DNA of 64,000 nt, taken from positions 124,001 to 188,000 of the forward strand of contig CABDWT010000002.1 of the NCBI GenBank assembly GCA_901456055.1. Reading direction: 5' to 3'. A program made the translations under genes and the position numbers. Origin of the DNA: Phytobacter ursingii (GTDB taxonomy: Bacteria; Pseudomonadota; Gammaproteobacteria; Enterobacterales; Enterobacteriaceae). Under the pieces are notes generated by a model, which made no database searches, had not been told where the DNA came from, and saw nothing but the letters and a program-made list of their open reading frames with translations. Of this stretch, positions 10,557 through 22,391 are shown one piece after another; position 1 is the first letter of the stretch; each line of letters opens with the position of its first letter.

Positions 10557-11909
10557 CTACGCCTTATGGCGCTTAAACATCCAGCCAATGAGCAGCAGTA
10601 CAATCCACGCAAAGCCCACATACAGCGAAATACGCGTGTCCGGGTGCCAGCCAATCAGCGCAATAATAAAGACCAGGAAAACCAGGCCGACCACGGTAGT
10701 GGCGACACCGCCCGGCACTTTGAATTTCAGGGCATTCACTTCCTGCGGCGACAAACGGCGGCGGAAAGCGATTTGCGACAGCAGGATCATGATCCACACC
10801 CATACGGTGGCGAATGTCGCCAGCGAGGCAATCACCAGGAAGACGTTTTCCGGCATGATGTAATTGAGGTAAACCGCAAACAGCAGCGCAATCGTCATCA
10901 CCATGACGGTGACCCACGGAATGCCGCGACGGGACGTTTTGGCAAACACTTTGGGCGCACTGCCCTGCTCCGCCATACCGTGCAGCATACGCCCCACGCC
11001 AAACACATCGGAGTTAATCGCCGACAGTGAGGCTGTCAGGACGACAAAGTTAAGAATACTGGCCGCGAAGGTTATTCCCATATGCTGGAAAGTCAGCACG
11101 AACGGGCTGCCGTCGGTCCCTACCTGGTTCCACGGGTAGATAGACATGATGACAAACAGCGTCCCCACGTAGAACACCAGGATGCGCATCGGCACCGAGT
11201 TGATGGCGCGTGGAATGGACTTCTCCGGGTCTTTCGCTTCCCCGGCGGTGATGCCGATGATTTCAATACCGCCATAGGCGAACATCACCATTTGCAGCGA
11301 CATCACCATCCCCAGCCAGCCGTTACTAAAGAAACCGCCGTTGCTCCACAGGTTACTGATACCGGTAGGTTGACCGCCGTTGCCAATCCCCCAGATGATA
11401 ATGCCAAAACCCGCGACAATCATGATGATGATGGTGGCGACTTTGAAGAAGGAGAACCAGAATTCCAGTTCGCCAAAGACCTTCACGCTCATCAGATTGA
11501 TGGCACAGATGATCAGCACCACGCTGAGCACCCAGATCCAGTGCGGTACGGCGGGAAACCAGACGCCCATATAAATGCCAAAGGCCGTCACATCGGCAAT
11601 CGCCACAATCAGGATTTCGAAACAATAGGTCCAGCCGGTGATATAACCGGCCAATGGCCCGAGGTTTTCCTGCGCGTAACGGGAAAATGAACTGGCGGAC
11701 GGGTTGTGCACTGACATCTCGCCCAGCGCGCGCATGATGATATACGCCGCCACCCCACCGATGATATAGGCCAGCAATACGCTTGGCCCGGCCATTTTGA
11801 TGGCATCGGCGGAACCGTAAAACAACCCGGTGCCAATCGCCGACCCCAGGGCCATAAAGCGAATGTGCCGGGTACTAAGACCTCGCTTTAGCTTGTTCGT
11901 ACTTTCCAT
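10557..11909 (-). CDS. proY: ProY, amino-acid permease of the APC family
   Basis: Described in Salmonella as a cryptic proline transporter; its natural substrate is not settled. The product has 450 residues from the ATG at 11909, giving the conserved start [21 protein letters not shown]; a longer frame begins 13 codons earlier but matches no known relative. Twelve hydrophobic helices and the APC signature [13 protein letters not shown] are visible. The C-terminus stops at FKRHKA, several residues shorter than the K-12 protein. It follows brnQ but a strong terminator separates the two. Confidence 0.93.
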   Translation of the reverse strand: MESTNKLKRGLSTRHIRFMALGSAIGTGLFYGSADAIKMAGPSVLLAYIIGGVAAYIIMRALGEMSVHNPSASSFSRYAQENLGPLAGYITGWTYCFEILIVAIADVTAFGIYMGVWFPAVPHWIWVLSVVLIICAINLMSVKVFGELEFWFSFFKVATIIIMIVAGFGIIIWGIGNGGQPTGISNLWSNGGFFSNGWLGMVMSLQMVMFAYGGIEIIGITAGEAKDPEKSIPRAINSVPMRILVFYVGTLFVIMSIYPWNQVGTDGSPFVLTFQHMGITFAASILNFVVLTASLSAINSDVFGVGRMLHGMAEQGSAPKVFAKTSRRGIPWVTVMVMTIALLFAVYLNYIMPENVFLVIASLATFATVWVWIMILLSQIAFRRRLSPQEVNALKFKVPGGVATTVVGLVFLVFIIALIGWHPDTRISLYVGFAWIVLLLIGWMFKRHKA

Positions 11910-11929
11910 GGTTTCCTGTTCCAGGATGT

Positions 11930-11969
11930 AAAAAAAACAAAAAACCACGGGATTTAACGTCCCGTGGTT
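11930..11969 (-). terminator. Rho-independent terminator of brnQ
   Basis: On the minus strand a perfect AACCACGGGA/TCCCGTGGTT stem (11943-11952 with 11960-11969) around a 7-base loop is followed at once by a T-rich run (TTTTGTTTTTTT). It begins 20 bp after the brnQ stop codon, so brnQ and proY are probably transcribed separately. Confidence 0.9.
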
Positions 11970-11988
11970 AGTAAACCTTATTATGCAA

Positions 11989-13308
11989 TCAATGGGCGCT
12001 GGATGTCACCTGACGCCCGGCGGCACGATCCCAGCACACTGCCAGAACCACCATCACCACTGTCGGCATCAACCAGGCCAGCCCCTGCTCCGCCAGCGGC
12101 AGACGCTGAGTCCAGGCCGGGAGCATATCGCTAAACGCAGACGCTTTGATACCATCCAGCACGCCAAAGGCCAAACTGATAAACATCGCTGGCGCAATCA
12201 CGCGGGTCGAATTGTGCCACCAGGAGCGCGTGAAGCTTAACACCACAAGTGCGATACACGGCGGATAAATCATTGTCAGCACTGGAATAGAAATTTGAAT
12301 CAGGTGGCTCAGCCCCAGATTCGACACCGCCATGGAGAAGATGCCCAGGATAAACACCAGCGCGCGATAAGAGAGCGGCAGATACTGCGAGAAGAACTCT
12401 GCACAGGCGCAGGTCAGGCCCACTGCCGTTACCAGGCAGGCGATAAAAATCAGCGCAGCCAGCAGGAGACTGCCTGCACCACCAAAGGTATGGGCAACAT
12501 AGGCATGCAAAATCGCCGCGCCATTGGCTGACTGATCCACCAGCGTCGAGCTATCGGAACCCAGACGGAACAGCGCCAGATACAGCAGCGTCAGGCCAAC
12601 GCCGGCCATCAAGCCAGCCCAGACGGTATAGCGAGTCAGTAAGCGGGCTTCCGTTACGCCGCGTGAACGCGCCGCATTAACGATAACGATACCAAACACC
12701 ATCGCGCCCAGCGTATCCATAGTGAGATAGCCATTCACAAAACCGTTCGAGAACGCTGCATGCTGATAAGCATCCATGGCATGGCTAATCGGACCGGCTG
12801 GCCAGATGATGGCAGCAACGGAGAGAATGATCAGCGCGATAATTTTCAGCGGCGCGAGAAAATTGCCGACGGTATCCAGCAACTTGCCAGGGTAGAGCGA
12901 CACCAGAATAACCAGCGCAAAGTAGATAATGCTATAAATCAGCAACGGCAGTGAGCCTTCACCGGTCAGCGGCGCAATCCCCACCTCAAACGATACCGTC
13001 GCGGTACGCGGCGTGGCAAATAGCGGCCCCACCGCCAGATAGCAAACGGTGGCCAGCAGTACACCCGCGACTTTACCAATCGGAGTACTGAGGCTATCAA
13101 CCCCACCGCCCACTTTCGCCAGCGCGACGACGGTCAGAACCGGCAGCCCCACAGCGGTAATCAGAAAGCCAATAGAGGCGGTCCAGACGTGCTCGCCCGC
13201 CTGCAAACCAACCATCGGGGGAAAAATGATATTTCCGGCGCCGACGAACAACGCGAAAGTCATAAAGCCCAGAGCAACAATGTCTCGTGGTTTTAAATGA
13301 TGGGTCAT
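11989..13308 (-). CDS. brnQ: BrnQ, branched-chain amino acid:cation symporter
   Basis: Low-affinity uptake of leucine, isoleucine and valine at the inner membrane (LIVCS family). The 439 residues carry about twelve hydrophobic helices and the family start [26 protein letters not shown]. The position between phoR and proY is the same as in E. coli. It is the first gene after a 408-bp gap and ends in its own terminator. Confidence 0.97.
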   Translation of the reverse strand: MTHHLKPRDIVALGFMTFALFVGAGNIIFPPMVGLQAGEHVWTASIGFLITAVGLPVLTVVALAKVGGGVDSLSTPIGKVAGVLLATVCYLAVGPLFATPRTATVSFEVGIAPLTGEGSLPLLIYSIIYFALVILVSLYPGKLLDTVGNFLAPLKIIALIILSVAAIIWPAGPISHAMDAYQHAAFSNGFVNGYLTMDTLGAMVFGIVIVNAARSRGVTEARLLTRYTVWAGLMAGVGLTLLYLALFRLGSDSSTLVDQSANGAAILHAYVAHTFGGAGSLLLAALIFIACLVTAVGLTCACAEFFSQYLPLSYRALVFILGIFSMAVSNLGLSHLIQISIPVLTMIYPPCIALVVLSFTRSWWHNSTRVIAPAMFISLAFGVLDGIKASAFSDMLPAWTQRLPLAEQGLAWLMPTVVMVVLAVCWDRAAGRQVTSSAH

Positions 13309-13716
13309 AAACGTTTACTGCCTGTGGATGTGATGTTGTAAATGTTGAAATTTTCGCCTTATTTCAGCGGAACATTAGGGCGGAAATAACCTTAAAACGT
13401 AGCGGGAAACACTTCCCACATTGCGTGACGGAGAATAGTTTTTCGATTTACCACGCAAATTCAGTCGGTCTGACGACATACGGGGCGCAATTTAAACGCT
13501 TATAACGTTTAAAGGCAATAAGGGATCGTAAAACCAGATGGTTATACCAACTCCACAATGAATACCAGATGAAGATACTGTATATAAGAAAAACGGATGG
13601 CTAATCATGCGAACAAAAAATAGCCAGAGACATAATTTGTTTGAAGATTCGGGGAAAACGAAGAGAGAAAAGAGGGTCAATGACAGAAGTGGAAAGAAAA
13701 GCTGACACCTGAGGTG
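13309..13716. other. brnQ/phoR intergenic region with an inverted repeat
   Basis: These 408 bp separate two genes on the same strand. They hold the phoR terminator at one end and the brnQ promoter area at the other. A perfect 8-bp inverted repeat, TTTAAACG and CGTTTAAA separated by 7 bp, lies at 13491-13513, about 180 bp upstream of brnQ. A short frame at 13492-13680 has no family match or ribosome site and is not called. Confidence 0.6.
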
Positions 13717-13721
13717 TCAGC
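13690..13721 (-). terminator. Terminator of phoBR overlapping the phoR stop codon
   Basis: On the minus strand a GCTGACAC/GTGTCAGC stem (13701-13721) with a 5-base loop is followed by TTTTCTTT. The phoR stop codon (13717-13719) lies inside the stem, so translation up to the end of phoR could influence folding of the terminator. Confidence 0.85.
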
Positions 13722-15012
13722 TTGCGTTCTTCGCGACGAGACGTGCAGGTAAGGTAAAGCTGAAACGGGTGCCTTTGCCCGGCGTACTGTCGATCTCAAG
13801 CTTACTTTCGTGATGGTTAAGCGCGTGTTTTACGATAGCCAACCCCAGACCACTGCCGCCGGTTTGCCGCGAACGCGCTTTATCGACCCGGTAAAAGCGC
13901 TCTGTCAGGCGAGGAATATGTTCAGGTCCAATGCCCGGCCCATTATCGTCAACGATAAACTGCGCGCCAGAGGCCGCACGCTGCCAGCGCACGGTAATGT
14001 GCGTGCCCGCTGGCGTATGGTTGACGGCGTTATAGACCAGATTCGAAATCGCGCTGCGTAGCTGATCCTCATTGCCCAGCACTTTCAGGCCATTGTCGAC
14101 GATGAATTCAAGCTCATGTTTCTTTTGGCTTAACGTCTGTGCCTCGCGCTCGACGACACGCAACATCATCGGCACATCAATAATCTCATTCGGCGGTAAC
14201 GTCGGCGCCGCTTCTATTTTGGAGAGTGTCAGTAACTGTTTGACCAGGCCTTCCATTCGCGATGTCTGCTCACGCATGGTGTGCAGCGCCTTATCACGCG
14301 GCGGCCCTTCCAGCGTCTGCTCCTGCATCATTTCCAGGTAGCCCTGCAATACCGTCAGCGGTGTGCGTAGCTCGTGGCTGACGTTAGCAAAAAAGTTACG
14401 CCGCGCCCCTTCAAGCTGATGCATTTGCGTCACATCACGCGCCACCATCAATAACTGCTGCTCGCTGTAGGGCATTACGCGGATCTCCAGGTGGCGACCA
14501 CTGTTAAGCACCAGATTAAGCGGGCGGGCGAAATCTTTCGTTTTAAGGTAGCGGGTAAATTCCGGATAACGCAGCAGGTTGAGAATGTTTTGTCCGTTAT
14601 CGTCCGGCCAGCGTAGATTCAATAATTGCTGCGCCAGGCCATTACACCAGAAAATAGCGCCCTCTTCGGTGGTCATCACTAACGCATCAGGTAACGACTC
14701 CGCGCCGCTACGAAAACGTTTGATCAGATTGCCCAGCTCGCGACGACGTTTTTTGTTACGCATCTGCATCTGATGCAGACCATAAAGTAGCGGTTCCCAG
14801 CTTCCCGTCCCCGGGGGTGGAGTCATACTTTTATCGACCCACAACCACCAGGAAAGACGCATTAAATTCCAGAAATGCCAGGCCAGTAACCCGGTGACTG
14901 CCGCCAGTAAAAACCAGGGCAGATAACCAAAAAAAGCGCCGAGCAGCGCAGCAGGTAGACAACAAAGGATGAGTTCGAGTACCAGCCTTTTCCATGACAG
15001 CCGTTCCAGCAC
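13717..15012 (-). CDS. phoR: Phosphate-regulon sensor histidine kinase PhoR
   Basis: Membrane kinase/phosphatase of the Pho two-component system; it phosphorylates PhoB when phosphate is scarce. The 431 residues match E. coli. Two N-terminal membrane helices (about 10-60) and a PAS domain come before the H-box [14 protein letters not shown] (His near 213), followed by the N-box, DNGPGIG and [11 protein letters not shown]. It starts with GTG at 15012, as in E. coli. It lies 21 bp after phoB in one operon. Confidence 0.98.
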   Translation of the reverse strand: MLERLSWKRLVLELILCCLPAALLGAFFGYLPWFLLAAVTGLLAWHFWNLMRLSWWLWVDKSMTPPPGTGSWEPLLYGLHQMQMRNKKRRRELGNLIKRFRSGAESLPDALVMTTEEGAIFWCNGLAQQLLNLRWPDDNGQNILNLLRYPEFTRYLKTKDFARPLNLVLNSGRHLEIRVMPYSEQQLLMVARDVTQMHQLEGARRNFFANVSHELRTPLTVLQGYLEMMQEQTLEGPPRDKALHTMREQTSRMEGLVKQLLTLSKIEAAPTLPPNEIIDVPMMLRVVEREAQTLSQKKHELEFIVDNGLKVLGNEDQLRSAISNLVYNAVNHTPAGTHITVRWQRAASGAQFIVDDNGPGIGPEHIPRLTERFYRVDKARSRQTGGSGLGLAIVKHALNHHESKLEIDSTPGKGTRFSFTLPARLVAKNAS

Positions 15013-15033
15013 GCGTCACACTCCTTTCAGATT

Positions 15034-15723
15034 TTAGAAACGGGTCGAGAAACGATAACCCGTGCCGCGAACGGTTTGAACCATACGATCGTGGCCGCTG
15101 TGTTCCAGCGCTTTACGCAGACGGCGAATATGAACATCCACCGTGCGGTCTTCAACATACACATTCGTTCCCCAGACATGATTCAGCAGCTGTTCGCGGC
15201 TATACACACGCTCAGGATGGGTCATAAAGAAATGCAATAGCTTAAACTCCGTCGGCCCCATGTCCAGAGGATTTTCCCCGGTCATCACACGGTGAGAGCT
15301 TGGGTCAAGGCTCAGGCCCTGCATTTCAATGACTTCTTCTACCGCCATCGGGGAGATACGGCGCATGACGGCTTTAATGCGTGCCACCAGCTCCTTGGGC
15401 GAAAACGGCTTCGTAATATAATCGTCCGCGCCGGTCTCAAGTCCGCGCACGCGATCCTCTTCTTCGCCACGGGCGGTCAACATCATCACCGGGATATCCC
15501 GGGTCATCGCTTCACGTTTGAGATGTTTAATGAACTGAATACCTGAGCCACCTGGCAGCATCCAGTCGAGCAAAATCAGGTCTGGCCAGGGTTCATTAAG
15601 TTGGTTCACCGCGCTGTCATAATCTTCCGCTTCGACAGGTTGAAAGCCGTTTTGTTCGAGCACGAAGCACACCATCTCACGGATTGGCGCTTCGTCTTCT
15701 ACGACCAGAATGCGTCTTGCCAT
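15034..15723 (-). CDS. phoB: Phosphate-regulon response regulator PhoB
   Basis: OmpR-type transcription factor that activates phosphate-starvation genes by binding Pho boxes. The 229 residues have the receiver Asp in [13 protein letters not shown] (about 53), the conserved Lys in [11 protein letters not shown] and a C-terminal winged helix ending [26 protein letters not shown]. It is first in phoBR and has a Pho box upstream, so it should regulate itself. Confidence 0.98.
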   Translation of the reverse strand: MARRILVVEDEAPIREMVCFVLEQNGFQPVEAEDYDSAVNQLNEPWPDLILLDWMLPGGSGIQFIKHLKREAMTRDIPVMMLTARGEEEDRVRGLETGADDYITKPFSPKELVARIKAVMRRISPMAVEEVIEMQGLSLDPSSHRVMTGENPLDMGPTEFKLLHFFMTHPERVYSREQLLNHVWGTNVYVEDRTVDVHIRRLRKALEHSGHDRMVQTVRGTGYRFSTRF

Positions 15724-15765
15724 AATTTGCCCTGTTTAATTTGAGTCATCAGCTAAGTGCGGCGC

Positions 15766-15800
15766 CATTATGCGTCACTTTTGTGACAGATTTATGAAAC
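15766..15800 (-). promoter_or_regulatory. Pho box and -10 of the phoB promoter
   Basis: Read on the minus strand, TTTCATAAATCTGTCACA followed by AAAGTGACG resembles the two-to-three CTGTCA-type repeats of the E. coli phoB promoter. A CATAAT -10 box (15766-15771) lies just downstream. Established PhoB consensus: CTGTCAT repeats every 11 bp replacing the -35. Confidence 0.8.
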
Positions 15801-15918
15801 AAATGACCAACAGGTGACTCAAGCCTTTGTTTTATGACAGTGGGGAATTGTTTCACTGGCGGCTCGTGTGCCCCTGAATGTTATAATCGCGTTTACGCTT
15901 TTTTGCCACGGAACCGCT

Positions 15919-17121
15919 ATGCGCATTCTCCATACTTCGGACTGGCACCTGGGTCAGAACTTCTACAGTAAAAGCCGCGCCGCTGAACACGATGCCTTTC
16001 TCACCTGGCTACTGGAAACCGCAGAAGAACACCAGGTCGATGCCATTATTGTTGCTGGCGACATCTTTGATACCGGCTCCCCGCCCAGCTATGCGCGCGA
16101 GCTGTATAACCGCTTTGTAGTGAAATTACAGCAAACGGGGTGTCATCTGGTGGTGCTGGCGGGGAACCATGATTCCGTCGCCACGCTGAATGAATCGAAA
16201 GATATCCTCGCCTGGCTAAAGACCACCGTTGTCGCCAGCGCAGGCCACGCGCCTTTTTATTTACCGTTGCGTGATGGCTCGCCCGGCGCGATTTTCTGCC
16301 CGGTGCCTTTTTTACGTCCGCGCGACATCGTGACCAGCCAGGCGGGGCGCTCCGGGCAAGAAAAACAGCAACATTTGCTCGAAGCCATCACCCATTACTA
16401 TCAACAACAGTATGAGGCCGCCTGCGAATTACGCGGTGACAGTATGCTGCCAATCATCGCCAGCGGGCATCTGACCACCGTCGGCGCCAGTAAAAGTGAC
16501 GCCGTACGTGACATCTATATCGGTACGCTGGATGCCTTCCCTGCGCAAAATTTTCCGCCTGCGGATTACATCGCGCTTGGGCATATTCACCGTCCTCAAA
16601 AGCCTGGCGGACAAGAGCATATCCGCTACTGCGGCTCACCTATCGCACTGAGCTTCGACGAAACCGGTAACAGCAAATATGTCAATCTGGTGACATTTTC
16701 AGCAGGGAAACTGGCGGATGTGACAGCACTGGAAGTGCCTGTTACGCAGCAACTGGCGGTTATAAAGGGCGATCTTGCGTCGATTCGTCAGCAGCTTGAG
16801 CAGTGGCGAGGCGGCCCAATGGATGCCCCCGTCTGGCTGGATATCGAGATCGCGACCGAGGATTATCTGAGTGACATGCAGCGAAAAATTCAGGCACTCA
16901 CCGCCGATCTGCCGGTCGAGGTGTTATTGGTTCGCCGCAGTCGCGAACAGCGGGAGCGCATCCTCGCGGGGGAGCGTCGCGAAACCCTGAGCGAGTTAAA
17001 AGTAGAAGAGGTTTTCGCGCGTCGCCTGGCACAGGAGGAGCTTGATGACGTCCAGATTACCCGCCTGCAGTCGCTCTTTTCCGAAACGCTCCACTCGCTC
17101 AATCAGGAGCATGACGCATGA
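15919..17121 (+). CDS. sbcD: SbcD, nuclease subunit of SbcCD
   Basis: Mre11-type metallophosphoesterase that with SbcC cuts DNA hairpins and protein-blocked ends. The start at 15919 gives 400 residues, the E. coli length; the open frame extends 17 codons upstream without family similarity. Metal motifs are [28 protein letters not shown] and GHIHRPQ. It is divergent from phoB and its last four bases overlap the start of sbcC. Confidence 0.98.
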   Translation: MRILHTSDWHLGQNFYSKSRAAEHDAFLTWLLETAEEHQVDAIIVAGDIFDTGSPPSYARELYNRFVVKLQQTGCHLVVLAGNHDSVATLNESKDILAWLKTTVVASAGHAPFYLPLRDGSPGAIFCPVPFLRPRDIVTSQAGRSGQEKQQHLLEAITHYYQQQYEAACELRGDSMLPIIASGHLTTVGASKSDAVRDIYIGTLDAFPAQNFPPADYIALGHIHRPQKPGGQEHIRYCGSPIALSFDETGNSKYVNLVTFSAGKLADVTALEVPVTQQLAVIKGDLASIRQQLEQWRGGPMDAPVWLDIEIATEDYLSDMQRKIQALTADLPVEVLLVRRSREQRERILAGERRETLSELKVEEVFARRLAQEELDDVQITRLQSLFSETLHSLNQEHDA

Positions 17122-20100
17122 AAATCCTCAGCCTACGCCTGAAAAACCTTAATTCATTAAAAGGCGAGTGGAAGATTGATTTCACCGCCGAGCCGTTTGC
17201 CAGCAACGGCCTGTTTGCCATCACCGGCCCCACCGGCGCCGGGAAAACGACCCTGCTGGATGCCATCTGCCTGGCGCTCTACCACGAGACACCGCGCCTG
17301 AATACCGTTTCGCAGTCGCAGAATGATCTGATGACCCGCGACACCGCCGATTGCCTGGCAGAAGTCGAGTTTGAAGTTAAAGAGGTCGCTTATCGCGCAT
17401 TCTGGAGCCAGAGCCGTGCGCGTAATCAGCCGGACGGCAATTTACAGGTCCCTCGCGTCGAGCTGGCCCGCTGTGCGGACGGCAAGATCCTCGCCGACAA
17501 AGTGAAAGATAAACTGGAGCTCACCGCTGCCTTAACCGGGCTCGATTATGGCCGTTTCACCCGTTCCATGTTGCTCTCCCAGGGGCAATTCGCCGCGTTC
17601 CTCAACGCCAAACCGAAAGAACGCGCAGAACTGCTTGAAGAGTTGACCGGCACCGAAATCTATGGGCAGATTTCCGCTGATGTATTTGAAAAACATAAAG
17701 TTGCCAAAATCGAGCTGGAGAAATTGCAGGCGCAGGCCGAAGGCGTCGTGCTACTTACCGATGCGCAGCGGGAATCCCTGAATGCAAGTGTGCAGGCGCT
17801 CACTGACGAAGAACAACGCCTGTCAGACGGGCAGCGCAGGGTGCAGGCGCAACTGAACTGGCTGATTCGCAGCGGTGAACTGCAAACCACCTGCGACCAG
17901 GCACAAAAAACCTGGCAGCGGGCACAGCAGGCACGTACCGCCGCCGAACCACAACTGGCGCGGCTTGCACGGGTGCAACCCGCCCTGCTACTGCGGCCTG
18001 TCTGGGAACGGTTGCAGGAGCAACGCAAAGCACAGGACAGCAGTCGTCGCCAGAATGAAGAAGTGAATACTCGCTTACAGGCTAGGCTGGCGTTACGGGC
18101 ACAGATTCGCGCCAGCGCCGCACGCCAGCATCAGGAATTGATGGCGTCGCAAAAAACGCTGTCCCTCTGGCTTGAAGACAACAAACGCTTCCAGCGCTGG
18201 CAGACCGAGTTAACCGGCTGGCGGGCGATGCTGAACCAGCAGGAAGATGACAAAAAGCCGTGGCATGCGTTGCAGGAACGCATTCAACAAAACGAACACA
18301 AATTACGTAACCTGATGACTGTTTCGCTGGAGATGACCACCGACGAGGTTACTGCAGCGATGACACTTTGTGCGCAGAATCGCCCGTTACGTCAGCGACT
18401 GACCGCTCTGCATGCACGTTTTGCCCCGCTACAAAAACATCTCGCCCAGCGTCAGCAAAGCCTGAGCGAACTCAAAGCAGAGCAGGAAAAACTAACGGCC
18501 GAACTGGCGCTTAAGCGTGAGCAATATAAAGAAAAAAACCAGTTGCTGACGGATATCCGCACCCTTTGCGAGTTGGAAGACCGCATCCACAGCCTGGAAA
18601 CCGAACGTGCCCGCCTGCAACCGGGTCATGCCTGCCCGCTTTGTGGTTCGACGACGCACCCGGCGATTGCCGAATATCAGGCCATTGTCCCCGGCGTGAA
18701 CCATGCCCGCCGCGATGCCCTGGATCTCGAAGTACGCCAGATAAAAGAAGATGGCGTGGCGCTCGGCGAACGTCTGAAAGGGATAAGCGAGCGTATTGAA
18801 AAAGATGACCGCGAAGCGAAATCACTTCGGGAACAGGAGCAAACGCTCACAAACGAGTGGCAGGAACTGTGCCTGACGTTGAACATCACCCTGCGGCCGC
18901 ACCAGGACATCTCCAGTTGGTTGGGCGCGCAGGATGCCTACGAACATCAGCTTTATCAGTTGAGTCAGCGCCTGACATTACAAAGCCAGATCAATGAGTT
19001 GCGCCAGCAGATTCAGCAATACCAGCAGGCGGCAGAGGCGCGCCGGGCAAGTCTGGCTGCCATGCTGGAGCCGCTGGGGCTAACGCTGCCGACAGAAGGT
19101 GAAGAGGCACAATGGCTGGCAGCACGCACTGCAGAAGCCGAACTCTGGCAGGAAAAACAGAGTGCATTTAGCGCATTGCACGAGCAGATTGCGCTGCTGA
19201 CACCGCTTCTCGACGCCCTGCCGGAAGACGCTATCCCGGCAGAGATAAAAACCGTTGCCTTAGACAACTGGCGGCAGGTACATAACGATTGCGTATCACT
19301 GCACAGCCAGTGGCAAACGCTGCAGCAGCAACTGAGGCATGAGACGGAGCGTCTGGCAGAGCTGGAGAAACAGTTTGTCGATGCGCTGGCAAACAGTGAG
19401 TTTGCCGATCAGCAGGACTTTCTCGATGCGCTGTTGAGCGACGACGAGCGCACGCGCCTGGAACAGCTTCGCCAGCGTCTCGATAGCGATGAGCAACAGG
19501 CAAAGGTACTGGTCGCCAGCGCTGAACAGGCTCTCGCAGCGCACAACGCACAGCTTCCCGCCTCCCTGAGTGACGATACGGATACTGAAAAATCCCGTGA
19601 AGCGCTGGCATTGCTGGCGCGCCAGCTACGTGAAAATACCACCCGCCAGGGGGAATGCCGTCAGCAACTTAAACAAGATGCGGACAACCGCCAGCGCCTG
19701 CAGGCGCTGATGCTGGACATTGAAAGTGCGGCGCTGCGCTGCGACGACTGGGGGCATCTCAATGCGCTGATTGGCTCGAAAGAAGGGGATAAATTCCGTA
19801 AGTTCGCCCAGGGGTTAACGCTCGATAATCTGGTATGGCTGGCCAACAATCAGTTGAACCGCCTGCACGGGCGCTATCTGCTCAAACGCAAAGTCAGCGA
19901 GGCGCTGGAGCTGGAAGTCGTCGATACCTGGCAGGCCGATGCGATACGTGATACTCGCACGCTTTCCGGCGGTGAGAGCTTCCTGGTGAGCCTGGCGCTG
20001 GCGCTGGCGCTGTCGGATTTGGTGAGCCATAAGACCCGTATCGACTCACTCTTCCTGGATGAAGGGTTCGGCACCCTGGACAGCGAAACACTGGATACCG

Positions 20101-20264
20101 CGCTCGATGCCCTCGATGCGCTGAATGCCAGCGGCAAAACCATTGGCGTCATCAGCCATGTGGAAGCGATGAAGGAGCGTATTCCGGTGCAGATTAAAGT
20201 CAGGAAAATTAATGGCCTGGGTTACAGCAAGCTGGATAGCGCATTTTCGGTGCCGCACACCTAA
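17118..20264 (+). CDS. sbcC: SbcC, ATPase subunit of SbcCD
   Basis: Rad50-type SMC-like ATPase that partners SbcD. The 1048 residues equal the E. coli length. The Walker A motif [14 protein letters not shown] lies near residues 33-46. Two long coiled-coil arms flank the zinc hook [10 protein letters not shown] near the middle. The signature [19 protein letters not shown] and the Walker [11 protein letters not shown] are at the C-terminus. Its ATG overlaps the sbcD stop, which couples translation of the two subunits. Confidence 0.98.
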   Translation: MKILSLRLKNLNSLKGEWKIDFTAEPFASNGLFAITGPTGAGKTTLLDAICLALYHETPRLNTVSQSQNDLMTRDTADCLAEVEFEVKEVAYRAFWSQSRARNQPDGNLQVPRVELARCADGKILADKVKDKLELTAALTGLDYGRFTRSMLLSQGQFAAFLNAKPKERAELLEELTGTEIYGQISADVFEKHKVAKIELEKLQAQAEGVVLLTDAQRESLNASVQALTDEEQRLSDGQRRVQAQLNWLIRSGELQTTCDQAQKTWQRAQQARTAAEPQLARLARVQPALLLRPVWERLQEQRKAQDSSRRQNEEVNTRLQARLALRAQIRASAARQHQELMASQKTLSLWLEDNKRFQRWQTELTGWRAMLNQQEDDKKPWHALQERIQQNEHKLRNLMTVSLEMTTDEVTAAMTLCAQNRPLRQRLTALHARFAPLQKHLAQRQQSLSELKAEQEKLTAELALKREQYKEKNQLLTDIRTLCELEDRIHSLETERARLQPGHACPLCGSTTHPAIAEYQAIVPGVNHARRDALDLEVRQIKEDGVALGERLKGISERIEKDDREAKSLREQEQTLTNEWQELCLTLNITLRPHQDISSWLGAQDAYEHQLYQLSQRLTLQSQINELRQQIQQYQQAAEARRASLAAMLEPLGLTLPTEGEEAQWLAARTAEAELWQEKQSAFSALHEQIALLTPLLDALPEDAIPAEIKTVALDNWRQVHNDCVSLHSQWQTLQQQLRHETERLAELEKQFVDALANSEFADQQDFLDALLSDDERTRLEQLRQRLDSDEQQAKVLVASAEQALAAHNAQLPASLSDDTDTEKSREALALLARQLRENTTRQGECRQQLKQDADNRQRLQALMLDIESAALRCDDWGHLNALIGSKEGDKFRKFAQGLTLDNLVWLANNQLNRLHGRYLLKRKVSEALELEVVDTWQADAIRDTRTLSGGESFLVSLALALALSDLVSHKTRIDSLFLDEGFGTLDSETLDTALDALDALNASGKTIGVISHVEAMKERIPVQIKVRKINGLGYSKLDSAFSVPHT

Positions 20265-20274
20265 TCGGTAAATA

Positions 20275-20392
20275 CCCCGGATGCGGCGCAAACGCCTTAT
20301 CCGGGCTACTTTTCAATAATGAGCCACCCATTGTAGCCCCGGTCATACAGCAGCGCCACCGGGGGCGTTCCCGGATGCGGCGCGAGCGCCTT
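20275..20392. repeat. BIME: REP elements between sbcC and mak
   Basis: Three REP-type palindromic pieces fill the convergent sbcC-mak gap: CCGGATGCGGCGCAAACGCC..CCGGGCTAC (20275-20309), GTAGCCCCGG..CACCGGGGG (20333-20366), and a further CCCGGATGCGGCGCGAGCGCC that degenerates after 20392. The sequence families are the same as those around the RAYT gene near 53 kb. The K-12 gene araJ, usually in this gap, is absent. Confidence 0.85.
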
Positions 20393-20418
20393 CGACAACG
20401 TGTCACATATCGCGGGAA

Positions 20419-21324
20419 TTACACCTGCGGCCACAGCCATGCCGCGCCGCGCACGCCGCTGGAATCCCCGTGCAGCGCTTTGCGGATCGGGGTTTCACAC
20501 TCGCCGCCGAAAACCCAGTTTTTCACCAGATTCGGTACGGTTTTATACAACCGTTCCACATTGCTCATCCCGCCGCCGAGTACAATCACATCCGGGTCGA
20601 GAATATTCACCACATGGGCCAGCGACTTCGCCAGACGTAGCTCGTAGCGGCTTAACGCCAGCTCGGCCAGCGGGTCCTGCTCTTCCACCAGGCGAATGAT
20701 TTCATTGCCTTTAAGCGTATGTCCACTCAAGCGCTGATAATCGGTGCCAAAGCCGGTGCCGGAGATAAAGGTTTCGATGCACCCTTGTTTACCGCAATAA
20801 CATGGCACTTCTTCACGATAGCGCAGCTCATCTTCATCCATCCACGGTAGCGGATTATGCCCCCACTCGCCCGCCGTCCCGTTGCCGCCGATATGCGAGC
20901 GACCATTGAACGCCAGACCCGCTCCGCAGCCCGTTCCGATAATCACCGCAAACACAGTCTGCGCGCCAGCCGCTGCGCCATCCACTGCCTCAGAAACGGC
21001 CAGGCAGTTGGCGTCATTCGCCAGGCGAACTTCCCGGTTTAAACGTTGGCTTAAATCTTTATCGAACGGCTTGCCATTGAGCCAGGTTGAGTTGGCATTT
21101 TTTACCACGCCCGTATAGGGGGAAATAGAGCCGGGGATCCCCATACCGACGGTGCCGGTTTGCCCGGTTTCTTTCTCAGTCAACGCCACCAGCGAGGCCA
21201 GCAGATCAAGGGTTTGATGGTAATCACGCGGCGTCGGCTGACGATGGCGAAACAGCTCGTCGCCGCTATCGCTGAGCGCAATGATTTCCGTCTTTGTGCC
21301 GCCTAAATCGATACCAATACGCAC
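20419..21324 (-). CDS. mak: Mak, manno(fructo)kinase of the ROK family
   Basis: Phosphorylates fructose and mannose at the 6-hydroxyl in the cytoplasm; the K-12 gene is normally poorly expressed. The GTG at 21324 gives 301 residues starting [12 protein letters not shown]; the frame continues 17 codons further upstream without similarity. The ROK zinc motif [17 protein letters not shown] and the sugar-binding GHNP are present. It converges on sbcC across REP DNA and diverges from rdgC. Confidence 0.95.
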   Translation of the reverse strand: MRIGIDLGGTKTEIIALSDSGDELFRHRQPTPRDYHQTLDLLASLVALTEKETGQTGTVGMGIPGSISPYTGVVKNANSTWLNGKPFDKDLSQRLNREVRLANDANCLAVSEAVDGAAAGAQTVFAVIIGTGCGAGLAFNGRSHIGGNGTAGEWGHNPLPWMDEDELRYREEVPCYCGKQGCIETFISGTGFGTDYQRLSGHTLKGNEIIRLVEEQDPLAELALSRYELRLAKSLAHVVNILDPDVIVLGGGMSNVERLYKTVPNLVKNWVFGGECETPIRKALHGDSSGVRGAAWLWPQV

Positions 21325-21423
21325 ATAATGCTCCTCATAGTTGGACAACGCATTCACATGCAAGCGCGGCGACAATTGGTTATCATGCCCGCTGCAATTA
21401 ACGACTAGACCGTGGAAAATATC

Positions 21424-22335
21424 ATGCTGTGGTTCAAAAATTTAATGGTTTACCGTCTCAGCCGCGATGTAGCGCTGCGGGCGGAAGAGATGGAAAAACA
21501 GCTTGCCCCACTATCGTTTACCCCGTGCGGTAGTCAGGATATGGCGAAAACCGGGTGGGTTCCACCGATGGGTTCACACAGTGACGCGCTGACCCACACT
21601 GCGAACGGTCAGATTATTATCTGCGCGCGCAAAGAAGAGAAAATTCTGCCTGCTCCGGTGATTAAACAGGCGCTGGAAGCCAAAATTTCCCGTCTTGAGG
21701 CCGACCAGGGCCGCAAGCTGAAAAAAACCGAAAAAGATTCCCTGAAAGACGAAGTTCTGCACTCGTTGCTGCCGCGTGCTTTCAGCCGTTTTAGCCAGAC
21801 TATGATGTGGATTGATACCGTTAATGGCCTCATTATGGTGGACTGCGCCAGCGCGAAAAAAGCGGAAGATACGCTGGCGCTGCTGCGTAAAAGCCTGGGT
21901 TCTCTGCCGGTTGTCCCCCTGACGCTGGAAACGCCTATTGAACTGACGCTGACGGAATGGGTACGTTCCGGTACGGTGGCGCAGGGCTTCCAGCTTCTCG
22001 ATGAAGCCGAGCTGAAAGCCATCCTGGAAGATGGCGGCGTCATTCGCTGTAAAAAACAAGAACTGGTCAGCGATGAGATCGCCGTGCATATCGAAGCAGG
22101 CAAAGTGGTGACCAAACTGGCGCTTGACTGGCAGCAACGCGTTCAGTTTGTTGTGTGTGATGATGGTTCGATTAAGCGCCTGAAATTTGGTGATGAGTTA
22201 CGCGATCAGAACGAAGATATCGACCGCGATGATGTCGCCCAGCGCTTTGATGCCGATTTTATTCTGATGACCGGTGAACTGGCGACGCTGATCCACAGTC
22301 TGGTAGAAGGACTGGGCGGCGAAGCCCAGCGCTAA
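21424..22335 (+). CDS. rdgC: RdgC, recombination-associated DNA-binding protein
   Basis: Ring-forming nucleoid-associated protein that coats duplex DNA and limits RecA activity. The ATG at 21424 gives 303 residues, the K-12 length, with the start [15 protein letters not shown]; four extra in-frame codons upstream are not conserved. The gene is divergent from mak and ends in a strong terminator that overlaps the end of ppnP. Confidence 0.97.
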   Translation: MLWFKNLMVYRLSRDVALRAEEMEKQLAPLSFTPCGSQDMAKTGWVPPMGSHSDALTHTANGQIIICARKEEKILPAPVIKQALEAKISRLEADQGRKLKKTEKDSLKDEVLHSLLPRAFSRFSQTMMWIDTVNGLIMVDCASAKKAEDTLALLRKSLGSLPVVPLTLETPIELTLTEWVRSGTVAQGFQLLDEAELKAILEDGGVIRCKKQELVSDEIAVHIEAGKVVTKLALDWQQRVQFVVCDDGSIKRLKFGDELRDQNEDIDRDDVAQRFDADFILMTGELATLIHSLVEGLGGEAQR

Positions 22336-22363
22336 GACGAAAAACAGCAGACGCTAAAAGCAG

Positions 22364-22391
22364 AACGCCCGGTTAAACCGGGCGTTTTTTT
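22364..22391 (+). terminator. Terminator after rdgC, overlapping the ppnP stop
   Basis: AACGCCCGGTT and AACCGGGCGTT form an almost uninterrupted 11-bp stem with a very short loop, followed by seven T residues. The T run reaches into the ppnP stop codon (22390-22392), so the hairpin also lies just past the end of the convergent ppnP message. Confidence 0.9.

Noticed and set aside
11082-11690. 202-codon plus-strand frame opposite proY
   Set aside because: It is antisense to conserved proY codons, rich in His/Asp/Gln as expected of a mirror frame, and has no ribosome site.
13492-13680. 62-codon minus-strand frame upstream of brnQ
   Set aside because: No similarity, no ribosome site, and composition like the non-coding gap.
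18511-18825. Minus-strand frames inside sbcC
   Set aside because: The whole stretch is covered by the conserved sbcC coiled-coil and zinc-hook coding sequence; the reverse frames are by-products.
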